Assembly (NCBI RefSeq): GCF_030127125.1
Contig: NZ_CP126156.1
Span: 1,240,001-1,304,000, forward strand
Source of the DNA: Halobaculum litoreum
GTDB taxonomy: Archaea; Halobacteriota; Halobacteria; Halobacteriales; Haloferacaceae
DNA length: 64,000 nt
Reading direction: 5' to 3'
In this document: positions 17,257-26,522 of the stretch, piece after piece
How positions within the stretch are numbered: position 1 is the first letter of the stretch
Layout of the letters: every line of letters begins with the position of its first letter
Notes under the pieces: model-generated
Told to the model about the DNA's origin: nothing
Seen by the model: the letters and a program-made list of their open reading frames with translations, nothing else
Databases searched by the model: none
Translations under genes and position numbers: made by a program

Positions 17257-18837
17257 ATGACAGACAACACCGAACGTGTCGACACGATGCGTCGTGGCTT
17301 CCTCAAACTGACCGGCGCGGTCGCCGGCGCGGCCGCCTTCGGCGGCGTCGCGGCCGCCCGGAAGGGTCGCGCGCCCGGCCCGAAGGAGGGCGAAGTGCTC
17401 GTCGGCGTCTCCGTCAGCGCCGACGACATCGAACAGGAGGTCGCACAGTACGTCCCCGGCAACGCCGAGGTCGTCCACAGCAACGAGACGCTCAGCTACG
17501 TCGCGGTGAAGTTCCCGTCCGAAGCCGCCGACGTTGCCCGCGAGAACTTCGTCGAGGCGGTGACGAAGAAGGAGAAGATCAAGTACGCCGAGGCGAACGC
17601 GACGTACGAGACGCAGCTGGCGCCGAACGACCCGCAGTTCGCCAGCCAGTACGCGCCCCAGCAGGTCAACTCCGACCGGGCGTGGGACACGACGCTCGGC
17701 GACTCCTCGGTCACCGTCGCCGTCGTCGACACGGGCGCGCAGTACGACCACCCCGACCTGCAGGGGAACTACGCGTCCGACCCGGGTCGCGACTTCGCCG
17801 ACGGCGACTCGGACCCGTACCCGGACGTGCCGGGCGACGAGTACCACGGCACCCACGTCTCGGGCTGTGCCTCGGCGGTCGTCGACAACGGCACCGGCGT
17901 CGCCGGGCAGTCGAACTCCTCGCTGATCAACGGCCGCTCGCTCGACGAGTCCGGCTCCGGCTCCACCGCCGACATCGCCGACGCGATCCAGTGGGCCGCC
18001 GACCGGGGCGCCGACGTGATCAACCTCAGCCTCGGGGGCGGCGGCTACACCTCGACGATGAAGAACGCCGTCAGCTACGCCGACGACAACGGCGCGCTCG
18101 TCGTCGCCGCGGCCGGCAACAGCGGCGCCGCCTCGGTCAGCTACCCCGCGGCCTACTCGGAGGCGGTCGCGGTCTCGGCGGTCGACTCCGAGGAGAACCT
18201 CGCGTCGTTCTCGCAGTACGGCGACAGCGTCGAGCTGTGTGCGCCCGGCGTCAACGTGCTCTCGACGACGACGGAGGCCCGCGGCGCCTACGAGGAGCTG
18301 TCGGGCACGTCGATGGCGACGCCCGTCGCCTCCGGCGTCGCCGGCCTCGCGCTGGCCGCGTGGCCGAACCTGACGAACACGGAACTGCGTGACCACCTGA
18401 AGGCGACCGCGGCCGACATCGGTCTCTCATCGAGTCAGCAGGGGAGCGGGCAGGTCGACGCGCTCGCGGCCGTCACGACCGAACCCGGCACGGGCGACGG
18501 CGGCGGCGGCGGCGGCGACACGACGAGCGGCTCCGTCGACGGCTCGCTGTCTGGCTCGTACGACTACGACGACTACTCGTGGTCGTGGAACTTCTCCGCG
18601 CCGAGCAGGGTCGTCGTCGAACTCGACGGCCCCGCGGACGCCGACTTCGACCTGTACGTCAACACCGGGACGACGCGGAACGCGTACCCGAGCGACTACG
18701 ACTACGCGTCGTACACGATGGACAGCCGGGAGTCGATCACCATCGACAAGCCGGACACGTCCACCGACATGCAGATCGACGTCGACTCGTACGCCGGATC
18801 GGGCAGCTACACGCTGACCATCACCGAGTACCAGTAA
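17257..18837 (+). CDS. Halolysin-like secreted serine protease (S8 subtilase)
   Basis: This 526-aa extracellular subtilase is exported by the Tat pathway (MRRGFLKLTGAVAGAAAFGG from residue 11). An inhibitor-type propeptide covers about 45-118 and the peptidase S8 domain about 125-405. The catalytic triad is D158 (VAVVDTG), H197 (HGTHVSG) and S352 (GTSMATP), with the oxyanion Asn288 (AAAGNSG). A Gly-rich linker (about 412-425) leads to a beta-sandwich PPC-type C-terminal domain (about 428-525) typical of halolysins. It is expected to degrade protein outside the cell in high salt. All catalytic residues are present. Confidence 0.96.
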   Translation: MTDNTERVDTMRRGFLKLTGAVAGAAAFGGVAAARKGRAPGPKEGEVLVGVSVSADDIEQEVAQYVPGNAEVVHSNETLSYVAVKFPSEAADVARENFVEAVTKKEKIKYAEANATYETQLAPNDPQFASQYAPQQVNSDRAWDTTLGDSSVTVAVVDTGAQYDHPDLQGNYASDPGRDFADGDSDPYPDVPGDEYHGTHVSGCASAVVDNGTGVAGQSNSSLINGRSLDESGSGSTADIADAIQWAADRGADVINLSLGGGGYTSTMKNAVSYADDNGALVVAAAGNSGAASVSYPAAYSEAVAVSAVDSEENLASFSQYGDSVELCAPGVNVLSTTTEARGAYEELSGTSMATPVASGVAGLALAAWPNLTNTELRDHLKATAADIGLSSSQQGSGQVDALAAVTTEPGTGDGGGGGGDTTSGSVDGSLSGSYDYDDYSWSWNFSAPSRVVVELDGPADADFDLYVNTGTTRNAYPSDYDYASYTMDSRESITIDKPDTSTDMQIDVDSYAGSGSYTLTITEYQ

Positions 18838-18965
18838 CGACGCCGACCGACGGGCCGGACCCGTTTCTCCGTGTCGCCGGCCGCCCCACGAGCGACGGCG
18901 TCGCCCGCGACGGTTCCCGCCGCGCGAGGGAAACCGACATACCCGCCGATGCCGTGTCGTGACGT

Positions 18966-19424
18966 ATGAGCAACTGGACCGACGCGATCGTCGGCGAGCG
19001 CATGACCGTCGACCGCGAGTTCAACCAGCGGATCCAGGGGTCGCAGTTCTCGAACCAGGAGTGGGGACTGATCATGACCGCCACCGAGTTCGAGATCGAA
19101 CACGCCGACGACCCGGAGCGGGCCCGCATCGTCGCCGACACGTCGAAGCTGCCCCAGATCATGCCGGAGTTGGACAACATCTCCCAGCAGATGGGCGCGA
19201 TGGCCGGCGGCGGCGACCCCGGCGGCGGCTCCTCGGGCGGCGTGTTCGGCGGCATCGTCGACGACATCAAGAACCTCCTCGGCGGGGGCGGCGGGGGCGG
19301 GGGCGTCGACCGCGAGAAGCTGGCGGCGGCCGAGCAGCTCACCCAGGAGTACGCCGACGAACTGCAGCGGCACCTGGAGAACAAGGGCCGCTTCGAGCAG
19401 GTCCGTCTCTCCTACCAGGAGTAA
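18966..19424 (+). CDS. DUF5799-like conserved haloarchaeal protein
   Basis: This 152-aa soluble protein has a conserved N-terminal half (SQFSNQEWGLIMTATEFEIE) that I recall as DUF5799, a Gly-rich flexible loop (about residues 82-113), and a C-terminal helix. The function is unknown and there is no signal peptide or TM segment. The ATG at 18966 follows a short gap after the halolysin stop and it probably has its own promoter. The next gene, leuB, converges from the other strand. Confidence 0.72.
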   Translation: MSNWTDAIVGERMTVDREFNQRIQGSQFSNQEWGLIMTATEFEIEHADDPERARIVADTSKLPQIMPELDNISQQMGAMAGGGDPGGGSSGGVFGGIVDDIKNLLGGGGGGGGVDREKLAAAEQLTQEYADELQRHLENKGRFEQVRLSYQE

Positions 19425-19481
19425 GCCGCGGTCGACCGGTGATCGGTCGTTCGGAGGAAGCGATCGGGGTTCTCGCGACCG

Positions 19482-20468
19482 TTACAGCCGCGCGAGCACC
19501 GCGTCGGTCACCTCGCGCGTCGTCGCCTCCCCGCCGAGGTCGGGCGTGCGGGGGCCGTCCGAGAGGACGCCCTCGACGGCCGTCCGGATCCGGGCGCCCG
19601 CGTCGTCGTCGCCGAGCGACTCGACGAGCATCGCCGCCGACAGCATCGTCGCCGCGGGGTTGGCGACCCCCTCGCCGGCGATGTCGGGAGCGGTGCCGTG
19701 GACCGGTTCGAACAGGCCCCGCTCGGCGCCGACGTTGGCCGACGGGAGCAGGCCGAGCCCGCCGACGAGCCCCGCGGCCAGATCCGAGAGCACGTCGCCC
19801 GCGAGGTTGGGGCAGACGATCACGTCGAACTGCTCGGGGTCGAGACAGACGCGTGTCGCGAACGCGTCCATCAGCACGGTGTCGGCGTCGACGCTCGCGC
19901 GCTCGGCCTCCCCGAGCACCGTGTCGCGGAACAGCCCGTCCGTCTCGCGCATCACGTTCGCCTTGTGCGCGACGGTGAAGCCGTCGTGTTCGGGGCGCTC
20001 GCGCACGTACTCGCAGGCGAACTCGCCGAGGCGTCGCGACGCGGTCTCCGTCACCACGCGCGTCAGCGTCGACACGTCGTCGGTGAGGCGGTCCTCGTGG
20101 CCCGCGTACACGCCCTCGGTGTTCTCCCGGAGGAACACGAGATCCGTCTCCGGGCGGAGCGCGTCGACGCCGGGGTACGCCGTCGCCGGCCGGATGTTGA
20201 CGAACGAGCCGACGGCCTCCCGGAGCGGGAGGATCACGTCCGCGGCCGACTCGCCCGCGGCGCCGAACAGCGTCGCGTCGGCGGTGGCGGCGAGGTCGTA
20301 CGTCTCCGCCGGCAGCGCCTCGCCCGTCTCGTCGAGCGTCGCGTCGCCCGCCTCGGCCTCCGTGAACCGGTAGTCGCCGACGGCCTCCAGCACCTCGACG
20401 GCGGCGGGGACGACCTCCTGTCCGATCCCGTCGCCGGGGATCACCGCGATCTCGGGGCGCTCAGTCAT
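19482..20468 (-). CDS. leuB: 3-isopropylmalate dehydrogenase
   Basis: This 328-aa enzyme oxidises and decarboxylates 3-isopropylmalate to 2-oxoisocaproate with NAD+, the last specific step in leucine synthesis before transamination. Motifs are [10 protein letters not shown] at the N-terminus, the substrate-binding [12 protein letters not shown], the metal/substrate site [19 protein letters not shown], and [12 protein letters not shown]. It is the last gene of the leu/ilv operon. Its ATG overlaps the leuD stop by 8 nt (ATGACTGA), so translation is probably coupled. Confidence 0.95.
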   Translation of the reverse strand: MTERPEIAVIPGDGIGQEVVPAAVEVLEAVGDYRFTEAEAGDATLDETGEALPAETYDLAATADATLFGAAGESAADVILPLREAVGSFVNIRPATAYPGVDALRPETDLVFLRENTEGVYAGHEDRLTDDVSTLTRVVTETASRRLGEFACEYVRERPEHDGFTVAHKANVMRETDGLFRDTVLGEAERASVDADTVLMDAFATRVCLDPEQFDVIVCPNLAGDVLSDLAAGLVGGLGLLPSANVGAERGLFEPVHGTAPDIAGEGVANPAATMLSAAMLVESLGDDDAGARIRTAVEGVLSDGPRTPDLGGEATTREVTDAVLARL

Positions 20469-21099
20469 CGGTGTACGGGAGGTCGTCGTGGACGGCCTTC
20501 GCGCGGTCGAGGTTCGTGCGCATCACGGCGGTCGTGTCCCAGATGCCCTCCAGCAGCGCCTCCCGCATCGCGTCGGGCACCTCGCCCTCGACGACGGTGC
20601 CGTCGTAGCGGACGGTCTCCTCGCGCACGTCGACCTCGATGCCGGCGTCGGGGTTCGCCTCGATGAAGTCCTGCAGCGCGACGGCGTCCTCGTGGTCGAC
20701 CGCCAGCGTCGCGATCCCCAGCGACTTGCAGTTGTCCTGGAAGATCTCCGCGAACGACTCCCCGACGATGGCCTCGACGCCCCACCGCATCAGCCCCTGC
20801 GGGGCGTGCTCCCGGGAGGAGCCGCAGCCGAAGTTCTCGTTGACCGCGAGCACGTTCGCGCCCCGGTACTCGTTGAGCGGGTGGTCGTTGAGTTCGCCGT
20901 CGGCGTCGCGGCGCTGGTCGTAGAAGGCGTACTCCCCCATGTCGTCGAAGGTGACCGCCTTCAGGAACCGCGCGGGGAGGATCTGGTCGGTGTCGATGTC
21001 GTCGCCGCGCACCGGGACGCCGGTGCCCGCGACCCGCCGGATTGCGGGGACTGCGGCGCCCTCTGCGTCGGGCGCGTCGTCGCCCGCGGGGCCGCTCAT
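20461..21099 (-). CDS. leuD: 3-isopropylmalate dehydratase small subunit
   Basis: This 212-aa small (swivel-domain) subunit pairs with LeuC to isomerise 2- to 3-isopropylmalate. Family blocks are [15 protein letters not shown] near residue 35, and [29 protein letters not shown] and the C-terminal strand region. The N-terminus carries a short Ala/Asp-rich extension. The ATG at 21099 overlaps the leuC stop by 4 nt (ATGA). Confidence 0.95.
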   Translation of the reverse strand: MSGPAGDDAPDAEGAAVPAIRRVAGTGVPVRGDDIDTDQILPARFLKAVTFDDMGEYAFYDQRRDADGELNDHPLNEYRGANVLAVNENFGCGSSREHAPQGLMRWGVEAIVGESFAEIFQDNCKSLGIATLAVDHEDAVALQDFIEANPDAGIEVDVREETVRYDGTVVEGEVPDAMREALLEGIWDTTAVMRTNLDRAKAVHDDLPYTDD

Positions 21100-22532
21100 T
21101 CGTCCACCTCCGTCCCGACGGCGTCGGGGGTGTCGAACTCCCGGACGTCCGTCACGGCGCCCTCGACCGCGGCCGCGGCGACCATCGCGGGCGACATCAG
21201 GTGGGTGCGACCCTCCGTCGACCCCTGCCGCCCGACGTAGTTGCGGTTCGAGGAGGACGCGCACACCTCGTCGCCCTCCAAGGCGTCGTCGTTCATCGCG
21301 AGACACATCGAACAGCCGGCCTCGCGCCACTGGAACCCGGCGTCCTCGAACACCTCGTCGATGCCCTCGGCCTCCAGTTTTCGCTTGACCGTCCCCGAGC
21401 CGGGGACCGCCAGCGCGCGCACGTCGTCGTCGACCTCGCGGCCCGCGAGCACCCGCGCGGCCTCGCGGAAGTCCGCGACGCGACCGTTCGTGCAGGTGCC
21501 GAGGAACGCGACGTCGACCGCGTGGCCCTCCATCGTCTCGCCGGGCGTGACTTCGGTGTGGGCCTGCGCGGACGCGGCCGCCTCGGGGTCGCGTGTGTCG
21601 GCGGGTTCCGGGACGGCCTCGTCGACGCCGACGACCTGTTCGGGGTTGGTGCCCCACGTGACCTGCGGCGCGAGGTCGTCCGCGTCGACCTCGACCACGT
21701 CGTCGTACTCGGCGTCGGCGTCCGAGCGGATCGACTCCCAGTACTCCTTGCGCTCCTCGAACGCGTCCCCCGAGGGCGCGAACTCCCTGCCGCGCAGGTA
21801 CTCGTAGGTGGTCTCGTCGGGGTTGATGTACCCCGCGCGGGCGCCGCCCTCGATGGACATGTTGCACACCGCGAGGCGGCCCTCCATGTCGAGGCTCCGG
21901 ATCGCCTCGCCGCCGTACTCGTACACGTGGCCGACGCCGCCGTCGACGCCGAGTTGCCGGATGACGTGGAGGATCACGTCCTTCGCGCCGACGCCGTCGC
22001 CGAGTTCGCCGCCGACCTCGACGCGCCGGACGGCCTTCTTGTCGGCCGCGATGGAGCCGGTGGCGAACACGTCGCGGATCTGGCTGGTGCCGATCCCCAT
22101 CCCGATGGCGCCGAAGGCGCCGTGGGTGGAGGTGTGGCTGTCGCCGCAGACGACGGTCATCCCCGGCTGGACGAAGCCCAGCTCCGGACCGACGACGTGG
22201 GCGATGCCCTGCCGCTCGTCGTCGAGGCCGAAGAAGCGGATGCCCGCGTCCGCGGTGTTCTGTTCGAGGTGGGTGAGCATCTCCTCGGCGCGCTCGTCGG
22301 CGAGCGGCCGGCTCCTGCCCTCGCTCGTCGTCGGGACGATGTGGTCTGTCGTCGCGACGGTGCGGTCGGGGAACGCGACCTCCATGTCGCGCTCGCGGAG
22401 CATCCCGAACGCCTGCGGGCTCGTCACCTCGTGGACGAGGTGGAGGCCGATGAACAGCTGGTCCTGCCCGTTCGGCAGGTCGGCCACCTTGTGCCGCTCC
22501 CACACCTTGTCGTACAGCGTCCCCTCGCTCAT
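21096..22532 (-). CDS. leuC: 3-isopropylmalate dehydratase large subunit
   Basis: This 478-aa aconitase-family subunit carries the [4Fe-4S] cluster. The cluster cysteines lie in GTCTNGRVADFREAA and in GCSMCLAMNDD, and the substrate motifs VVCGDSHTSTHGAFG and FGIG-like IGMGIGTSQ are present. The ATG at 22532 ([14 protein letters not shown]) is the family start; the in-frame sequence upstream belongs to the overlapping 59-aa ORF in another frame. Its start overlaps that ORF's stop by 4 nt, and its own stop overlaps leuD. Confidence 0.95.
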   Translation of the reverse strand: MSEGTLYDKVWERHKVADLPNGQDQLFIGLHLVHEVTSPQAFGMLRERDMEVAFPDRTVATTDHIVPTTSEGRSRPLADERAEEMLTHLEQNTADAGIRFFGLDDERQGIAHVVGPELGFVQPGMTVVCGDSHTSTHGAFGAIGMGIGTSQIRDVFATGSIAADKKAVRRVEVGGELGDGVGAKDVILHVIRQLGVDGGVGHVYEYGGEAIRSLDMEGRLAVCNMSIEGGARAGYINPDETTYEYLRGREFAPSGDAFEERKEYWESIRSDADAEYDDVVEVDADDLAPQVTWGTNPEQVVGVDEAVPEPADTRDPEAAASAQAHTEVTPGETMEGHAVDVAFLGTCTNGRVADFREAARVLAGREVDDDVRALAVPGSGTVKRKLEAEGIDEVFEDAGFQWREAGCSMCLAMNDDALEGDEVCASSSNRNYVGRQGSTEGRTHLMSPAMVAAAAVEGAVTDVREFDTPDAVGTEVDE

Positions 22533-22708
22533 CGTCCCGCCGTCTCGGTGTCCTCGTCGCCGCGGTGCTCCTCGCCGCGGTGCTCCTCGCCGCGGTGCTC
22601 CTCGCCGCGTTCCCACACCGCGTTCGGGTCCGCGGCGCCGTCGGGCGCCTCGTGGTCGACGTCGGCGACGGTGGCGTCGTCGGTCGCGTCGGGTGCGCCG
22701 TCAGTCAT
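22529..22708 (-). CDS. 59-aa coupled small ORF between ilvC and leuC
   Basis: A 59-codon ORF fills the gap between ilvC and leuC exactly. Its ATG (22708) overlaps the ilvC stop by 8 nt, the same ATGACTGA junction as leuD/leuB. Its TGA overlaps the leuC ATG by 4 nt. The product is very acidic, starts [20 protein letters not shown], has a single Trp (VWERG), and then three perfect EEHRG-type pentapeptides encoded by a 15-bp tandem repeat. Its position and couplings argue for a real gene. From memory, related haloarchaea also have a small unknown gene here. The function is unknown; a disordered, possibly metal-binding tail is inference. Confidence 0.7.
   Translation of the reverse strand: MTDGAPDATDDATVADVDHEAPDGAADPNAVWERGEEHRGEEHRGEEHRGDEDTETAGR
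22561..22605. repeat. Three perfect 15-bp tandem repeats
   Basis: The unit CGCGGTGCTCCTCGC occurs three times without change inside the small ORF between ilvC and leuC, encoding repeated Glu-Glu-His-Arg-Gly on the minus strand. Being in frame (15 bp), copy-number change would not break the ORF. Confidence 0.9.
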
Positions 22709-23762
22709 CCGCGCGTACCTCGGCTCGTTCCTCCTCGTCGTCCGACTCGGTCTCGGCCTCGCCGCCCCACGCGAACAGCGAGCGGAGGTCCTCGCCCACG
22801 TCCTCGATGTCGTGGTTCTTCTCGGCTTGCCGAAGCTGCGTGTAGGAGGGCCGGCCGGCCTGGTTCTCGGCGATCCACTCGCGGGCGAAGGTGCCGTCCT
22901 GCACGGCCTCCAGCACCTCCTCCATGTTCTCGCGGGCGTGCTCGTCGACGACCGCGTCGCCGCGGACGAGCCCGCCGTACTCCGCCGTGTCGGAGACGGA
23001 GTCCCACATCTCGCCGAGCCCGCCCTCGTACATCAGGTCGACGATGAGCTTCAGCTCGTTCAGACACTCGAAGTACGCCATCTCGCGGGAGTAGCCCGCG
23101 TCGACGAGCGTCTCGTACCCCTGCTTCACGAGCGAGGTGACGCCGCCGCACAGCACCGCCTGCTCGCCGAACAGGTCCGTCTCGGTCTCCTCTTGGAACG
23201 TGGTCTCGATGACCCCCGCGCGGGTGCAGCCGATGGCGTGGGCGTACGCGAGCCCCTCCTCGCGCGCCTCGCCGGTGGCGTCCTGGTACACCGCCAGCAG
23301 GCCGGGCGTCCCCTCGCCGGCCTCGTAGTTGCGCCGCACGAGGTGGCCCGGGGACTTCGGCGCGACCATCGTCACGTCGATGCCGTCCTTCGGGACGATC
23401 TGGTTGTAGTGGATGTTGAAGCCGTGCGCGAACTGGAGCGTGTCGCCCGCCTCGAGGCCGTCCTCGATCGCCTCGTACACCGCCGGCTGGACGGTGTCGG
23501 GGACGAGCACGGAGACGATGTCCGCCTCGGCGGCGGCGACGTCGGGCGTCGCCACGCGCAGGCCGTCGGCCTCGGCGGCCGCGCGCGAGGAGGAGTCCTC
23601 GCGCAGGCCGACGATCACGTCCACGCCGGAGTCGTCGAGGTTCTGGGCGTGCGCGTGCCCCTGGCTGCCGTAGCCGAGGACGGCGACGGTCTTCTCGTCG
23701 ATCTGTGAGCGGTCGGCGTCGTCGTCGTAGTACACGTCGGTGTCGAAGGTCGTATCAGTCAT
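22701..23762 (-). CDS. ilvC: Ketol-acid reductoisomerase
   Basis: This 353-aa class I enzyme converts acetolactate or acetohydroxybutyrate to dihydroxy acids with NAD(P)H and Mg2+ in Val/Ile/Leu synthesis. The Rossmann motif is [14 protein letters not shown] (about residue 29). Substrate/metal blocks include [23 protein letters not shown] and [16 protein letters not shown]. The C-terminus carries an acidic halophilic tail. It starts 9 bp after the ilvN stop in the operon, and its own stop overlaps the next small ORF. Confidence 0.96.
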   Translation of the reverse strand: MTDTTFDTDVYYDDDADRSQIDEKTVAVLGYGSQGHAHAQNLDDSGVDVIVGLREDSSSRAAAEADGLRVATPDVAAAEADIVSVLVPDTVQPAVYEAIEDGLEAGDTLQFAHGFNIHYNQIVPKDGIDVTMVAPKSPGHLVRRNYEAGEGTPGLLAVYQDATGEAREEGLAYAHAIGCTRAGVIETTFQEETETDLFGEQAVLCGGVTSLVKQGYETLVDAGYSREMAYFECLNELKLIVDLMYEGGLGEMWDSVSDTAEYGGLVRGDAVVDEHARENMEEVLEAVQDGTFAREWIAENQAGRPSYTQLRQAEKNHDIEDVGEDLRSLFAWGGEAETESDDEEERAEVRADD

Positions 23763-23771
23763 GGATAGGTC

Positions 23772-24596
23772 TCAATCGTCGTAGTTTGTGAACTCGTCGT
23801 CCTCGGTCGACGCCGCCGAGTGGCCCGGCTCCTCGCCGGGCGTCGTCGGGGAGTCCCCGCGTTCGAGCGCGGTCTGGCCGGTCCGGGCCATCTCGATGAT
23901 GCCGAACTGGTCGAACGCGTCGACGGCGTCGTCGATCTGGTTCTCGTCGCCGGTGATCTGCACCGTGATGGTGCGCGGCCCGGCGTCGAGCGTCCGGCCG
24001 TCGTACATCGAGGTGATCGCGTGGACCTTGTCCGGCTCCTGTCCGCGCACCTTCAGGAGCACGAGTTCGGCGGCGACGGCGTCGTCGCTCAACTCGCCCA
24101 CCGCGATGACGGGCGTGAGCTTCGCGAGCTGTTTCTTCGCCTGGTCGATGCCCGCCTCGGTCTCCTCGACGACGAGCGTGATGCGGGAGTGGCCCTCGAC
24201 GGTCGTCGGGCCGACGGTCAGGCTCTCGATGTTGAACTGGCGGCGGCGGAACAGCCCCGCCGCGCGGGCGAGCACGCCCGGTTCGTCCTCGACGAGCGCC
24301 GAGACCGTCGCGCGGCGCGCCGGCTCGGGCCCCTCGTCGGGCTCCTTGCGGACGCCGTGCTCGTCGCGGCGTCCCGTCGGGTGGGGGCGGTCCTCCGGCC
24401 GCGGCCCGGACAGGCCGGTCGTCGGCGTCTCGCCGTCGGCGGGCCGTGCCCGCTCGGCCAGCGGCGACTCCGCCGGGTGGGTCGACCCGCCGTCGGGCGT
24501 GGGGTCGTCGGACGCCTGCTCGCGGGTCGCGTCGCGCGTGTCCCCATCGCTCCCCGTTGGCTCCGAGGCCTCGCCTCGTTCGGCCTCGCGGCTCAC
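23772..24596 (-). CDS. ilvN: Acetolactate synthase small (regulatory) subunit, long N-terminal extension
   Basis: This 274-aa regulatory subunit has an ACT domain at about residues 95-170 (ATVSALVEDEPGVLARAAGLF, then FNIESLTVG) and a C-terminal AHAS small-subunit domain at about 175-250. It binds valine-type effectors and activates IlvB. The start is a GTG at 24596 whose GTGA overlaps the ilvB stop, which explains the unusual 94-residue, Glu/Pro/Thr/Asp-rich disordered extension before the ACT domain. Bacterial small subunits usually lack it. A shorter start without such coupling cannot be excluded, but no ATG appears near the ACT domain. Confidence 0.92.
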   Translation of the reverse strand: MSREAERGEASEPTGSDGDTRDATREQASDDPTPDGGSTHPAESPLAERARPADGETPTTGLSGPRPEDRPHPTGRRDEHGVRKEPDEGPEPARRATVSALVEDEPGVLARAAGLFRRRQFNIESLTVGPTTVEGHSRITLVVEETEAGIDQAKKQLAKLTPVIAVGELSDDAVAAELVLLKVRGQEPDKVHAITSMYDGRTLDAGPRTITVQITGDENQIDDAVDAFDQFGIIEMARTGQTALERGDSPTTPGEEPGHSAASTEDDEFTNYDD

Positions 24597-26413
24597 AGCT
24601 GGTCCTCCGCGAGCGCGAACTGGCCGTTCGCCGCGCCGCTGGCGACCATCGGGTAGACGTTCGCCTCGGGGTCGACGTGCGCGTCGACGACGCTGGGGCC
24701 GTCGTACGCGAGCGCCCCCTCGACGGCCTCCTCGACGTCGTCGTAGTCGTCGATACGGAACCCCTTCGCGCCGAACGCCTCCGCGAGCGTGTCGAACTCC
24801 GGCATCCAGTCGTAGTCGGACGCCATGTGGTTCCCCTCGAAGAAGGCGTCCTGCCACTGGCGCACCATCCCGATGTACTCGTTGTTGAGGACGACGACGG
24901 TGACGTCGAGGTTCTCGCGGACCGCGACGGACAGCTCCTGGATCGTCATGAGGAACGAGCCGTCGCCCTCGAAGCTGATCACCTGCCGGTCGTCGTCCGC
25001 GGCGACGCGCGCGCCGATGGCCGCGGGCAGGCCGTACCCCATCGTCCCCAGCCCGTGGCTCGAGACGAACGTGCGCGGCTCGCGGTACGTCCAGTACTGT
25101 GCGGCCCACATCTGGTGTTGGCCGACGCCGGTCGTGACGTACGCGTCGTCGTCGGTGGCGGCGTCGAACGCCTCGACCACGAACTCCGGGCGCACGGGGG
25201 CGTCCGTGTCGATGGCGTAGTCCATCGGGTACTCCTCGCGCCACGCGGCACACTGCTCGCGCCACTCGGCGGGGTCGGGCGCGTCGCCGTAGCCGATGGC
25301 GGCGTCGAGCTGGTCGATGACCGTCGCCGCGTCGCCGATCACCGGGTAGTCGGCGTGGACGTTCTTCGACACCTCGGCGGGGTCGATCTCGACGTGGACG
25401 ACCTCCGCCTCGGGCGCGAAGGTGTCGACGCCGCCGGTGAGGCGGTCGTCGAAGCGGGTGCCGATGGCGATCAGGCAGTCGGTGTGGGTGATCGCCATGT
25501 TGGCGTAGCCGGTGCCGTGCATCCCCGCCCACGACAGACAGAGGTCGTCGTCCTCGGGGAAGCTCCCGATGCCGGGCATCGTCGTCACGACCGGGATACC
25601 GAACTCGCGGGCGAACGCCCGCGCCTCCCCGGTCGCGTCGCCCTTGATCACGCCGCCGCCGAACAGACAGAGGGGCCGCTCGGCGCGCTCGATGGCGCGG
25701 GCGGCCGCCTCGACCTGCTCCTCGTCGGCCTCGGGCGTCGGCACCGAGCGCTTCGGCGGCGTCGGCTCCCCGACCGGGCGGTCGGTCTCGCCGAAGCTCA
25801 CGTCCTTCGGGAGGTCGACCAGCGTCGGCCCGGGACGGCCGGTGTTCGCGAGCGCGAACGCCTCGCCGACCGTGCGGCCGACCTCGTCGGAGTCGCTGGC
25901 GAAGTAGTTGTGCTTCGTGATGGGCGCGGTGACGCCGACGGTGTCGGTCTCCTGGAACGCGTCGGAGCCGACCATGTCCGAGGGCACCTGCCCCGTCAGC
26001 GCGAGCATCGCGTCCGAGTCCATCGACGCGTCCGCGATACCCGTGACGAGGTTCGTCGCGCCCGGGCCGGACGTGGCCATGCAGACGCCCGGCTCGCCAC
26101 GGACGACGCCGTACGCGTCCGCGGCGTGGACCGCCCCCTGCTCGTGGGCCATCGTGATGTGCTCGACCGTCGACGCCGACAGCGCGTCGTACACGGGCAT
26201 GATCGCCCCGCCCTGCACGCCGAAGGCGGTCTCCACGCCCGCGGCTTCGAGGGCGGCGACGACGGCGTTCGCGCCCGTGCCGGGCACCCGGGTCGCCGCC
26301 TCGTGTCGCCGCGCCGCCGCCTCCTCGTCGGTCGCTGTTCGCCCCGTCGCCTCGGCGTCGCTCGCCGCCTCGTCCGCGTCAGCGGACGATTCGGGGGTCG
26401 CTGGCTCGCTCAT
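24593..26413 (-). CDS. ilvB: Acetolactate synthase large (catalytic) subunit
   Basis: This 606-aa thiamine-diphosphate enzyme condenses pyruvate with pyruvate or 2-oxobutyrate, the committed step of Val/Leu/Ile synthesis. The N-terminal PYR domain holds the catalytic-Glu region EQGAVHAADAYG. The middle domain binds FAD. The C-terminal PP domain has the ThDP motif GDGSFLMTIQELS and, about 27 residues later, NNEYIGMVRQWQ. An about 60-aa acidic leader precedes the family core. It starts about 100 bp after the short ORF downstream of leuA. Confidence 0.96.
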   Translation of the reverse strand: MSEPATPESSADADEAASDAEATGRTATDEEAAARRHEAATRVPGTGANAVVAALEAAGVETAFGVQGGAIMPVYDALSASTVEHITMAHEQGAVHAADAYGVVRGEPGVCMATSGPGATNLVTGIADASMDSDAMLALTGQVPSDMVGSDAFQETDTVGVTAPITKHNYFASDSDEVGRTVGEAFALANTGRPGPTLVDLPKDVSFGETDRPVGEPTPPKRSVPTPEADEEQVEAAARAIERAERPLCLFGGGVIKGDATGEARAFAREFGIPVVTTMPGIGSFPEDDDLCLSWAGMHGTGYANMAITHTDCLIAIGTRFDDRLTGGVDTFAPEAEVVHVEIDPAEVSKNVHADYPVIGDAATVIDQLDAAIGYGDAPDPAEWREQCAAWREEYPMDYAIDTDAPVRPEFVVEAFDAATDDDAYVTTGVGQHQMWAAQYWTYREPRTFVSSHGLGTMGYGLPAAIGARVAADDDRQVISFEGDGSFLMTIQELSVAVRENLDVTVVVLNNEYIGMVRQWQDAFFEGNHMASDYDWMPEFDTLAEAFGAKGFRIDDYDDVEEAVEGALAYDGPSVVDAHVDPEANVYPMVASGAANGQFALAEDQL

Positions 26414-26506
26414 GATCGTCGGCCTCCTGTGTGTGTCATCGTGTCGCAGTCGGTGGTCGCCGTTCGCTGGTGGTCGGTCGATACTGCCGTGGGGGGTGGG
26501 TGGTGT

Positions 26507-26522
26507 GGGGGCGTCAGGCCCC
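26507..26522 (-). promoter_or_regulatory. Small hairpin over the stop codon of the pre-ilvB ORF
   Basis: On the minus strand GGGGC-CTGAC-GCCCC forms a 5-bp GC stem whose loop holds the stop codon of the preceding short ORF. No U-run follows. It could act in attenuation or only limit ribosome passage; the evidence is position only. Confidence 0.3.

Noticed and set aside
18490..18530. Gly-rich repeat in halolysin as a mobile or regulatory repeat
   Set aside because: It encodes the ordinary flexible linker before the PPC-type domain.
22561..22605. Possible CRISPR-like array
   Set aside because: Only three 15-bp units with no spacers, lying in frame in a small ORF.
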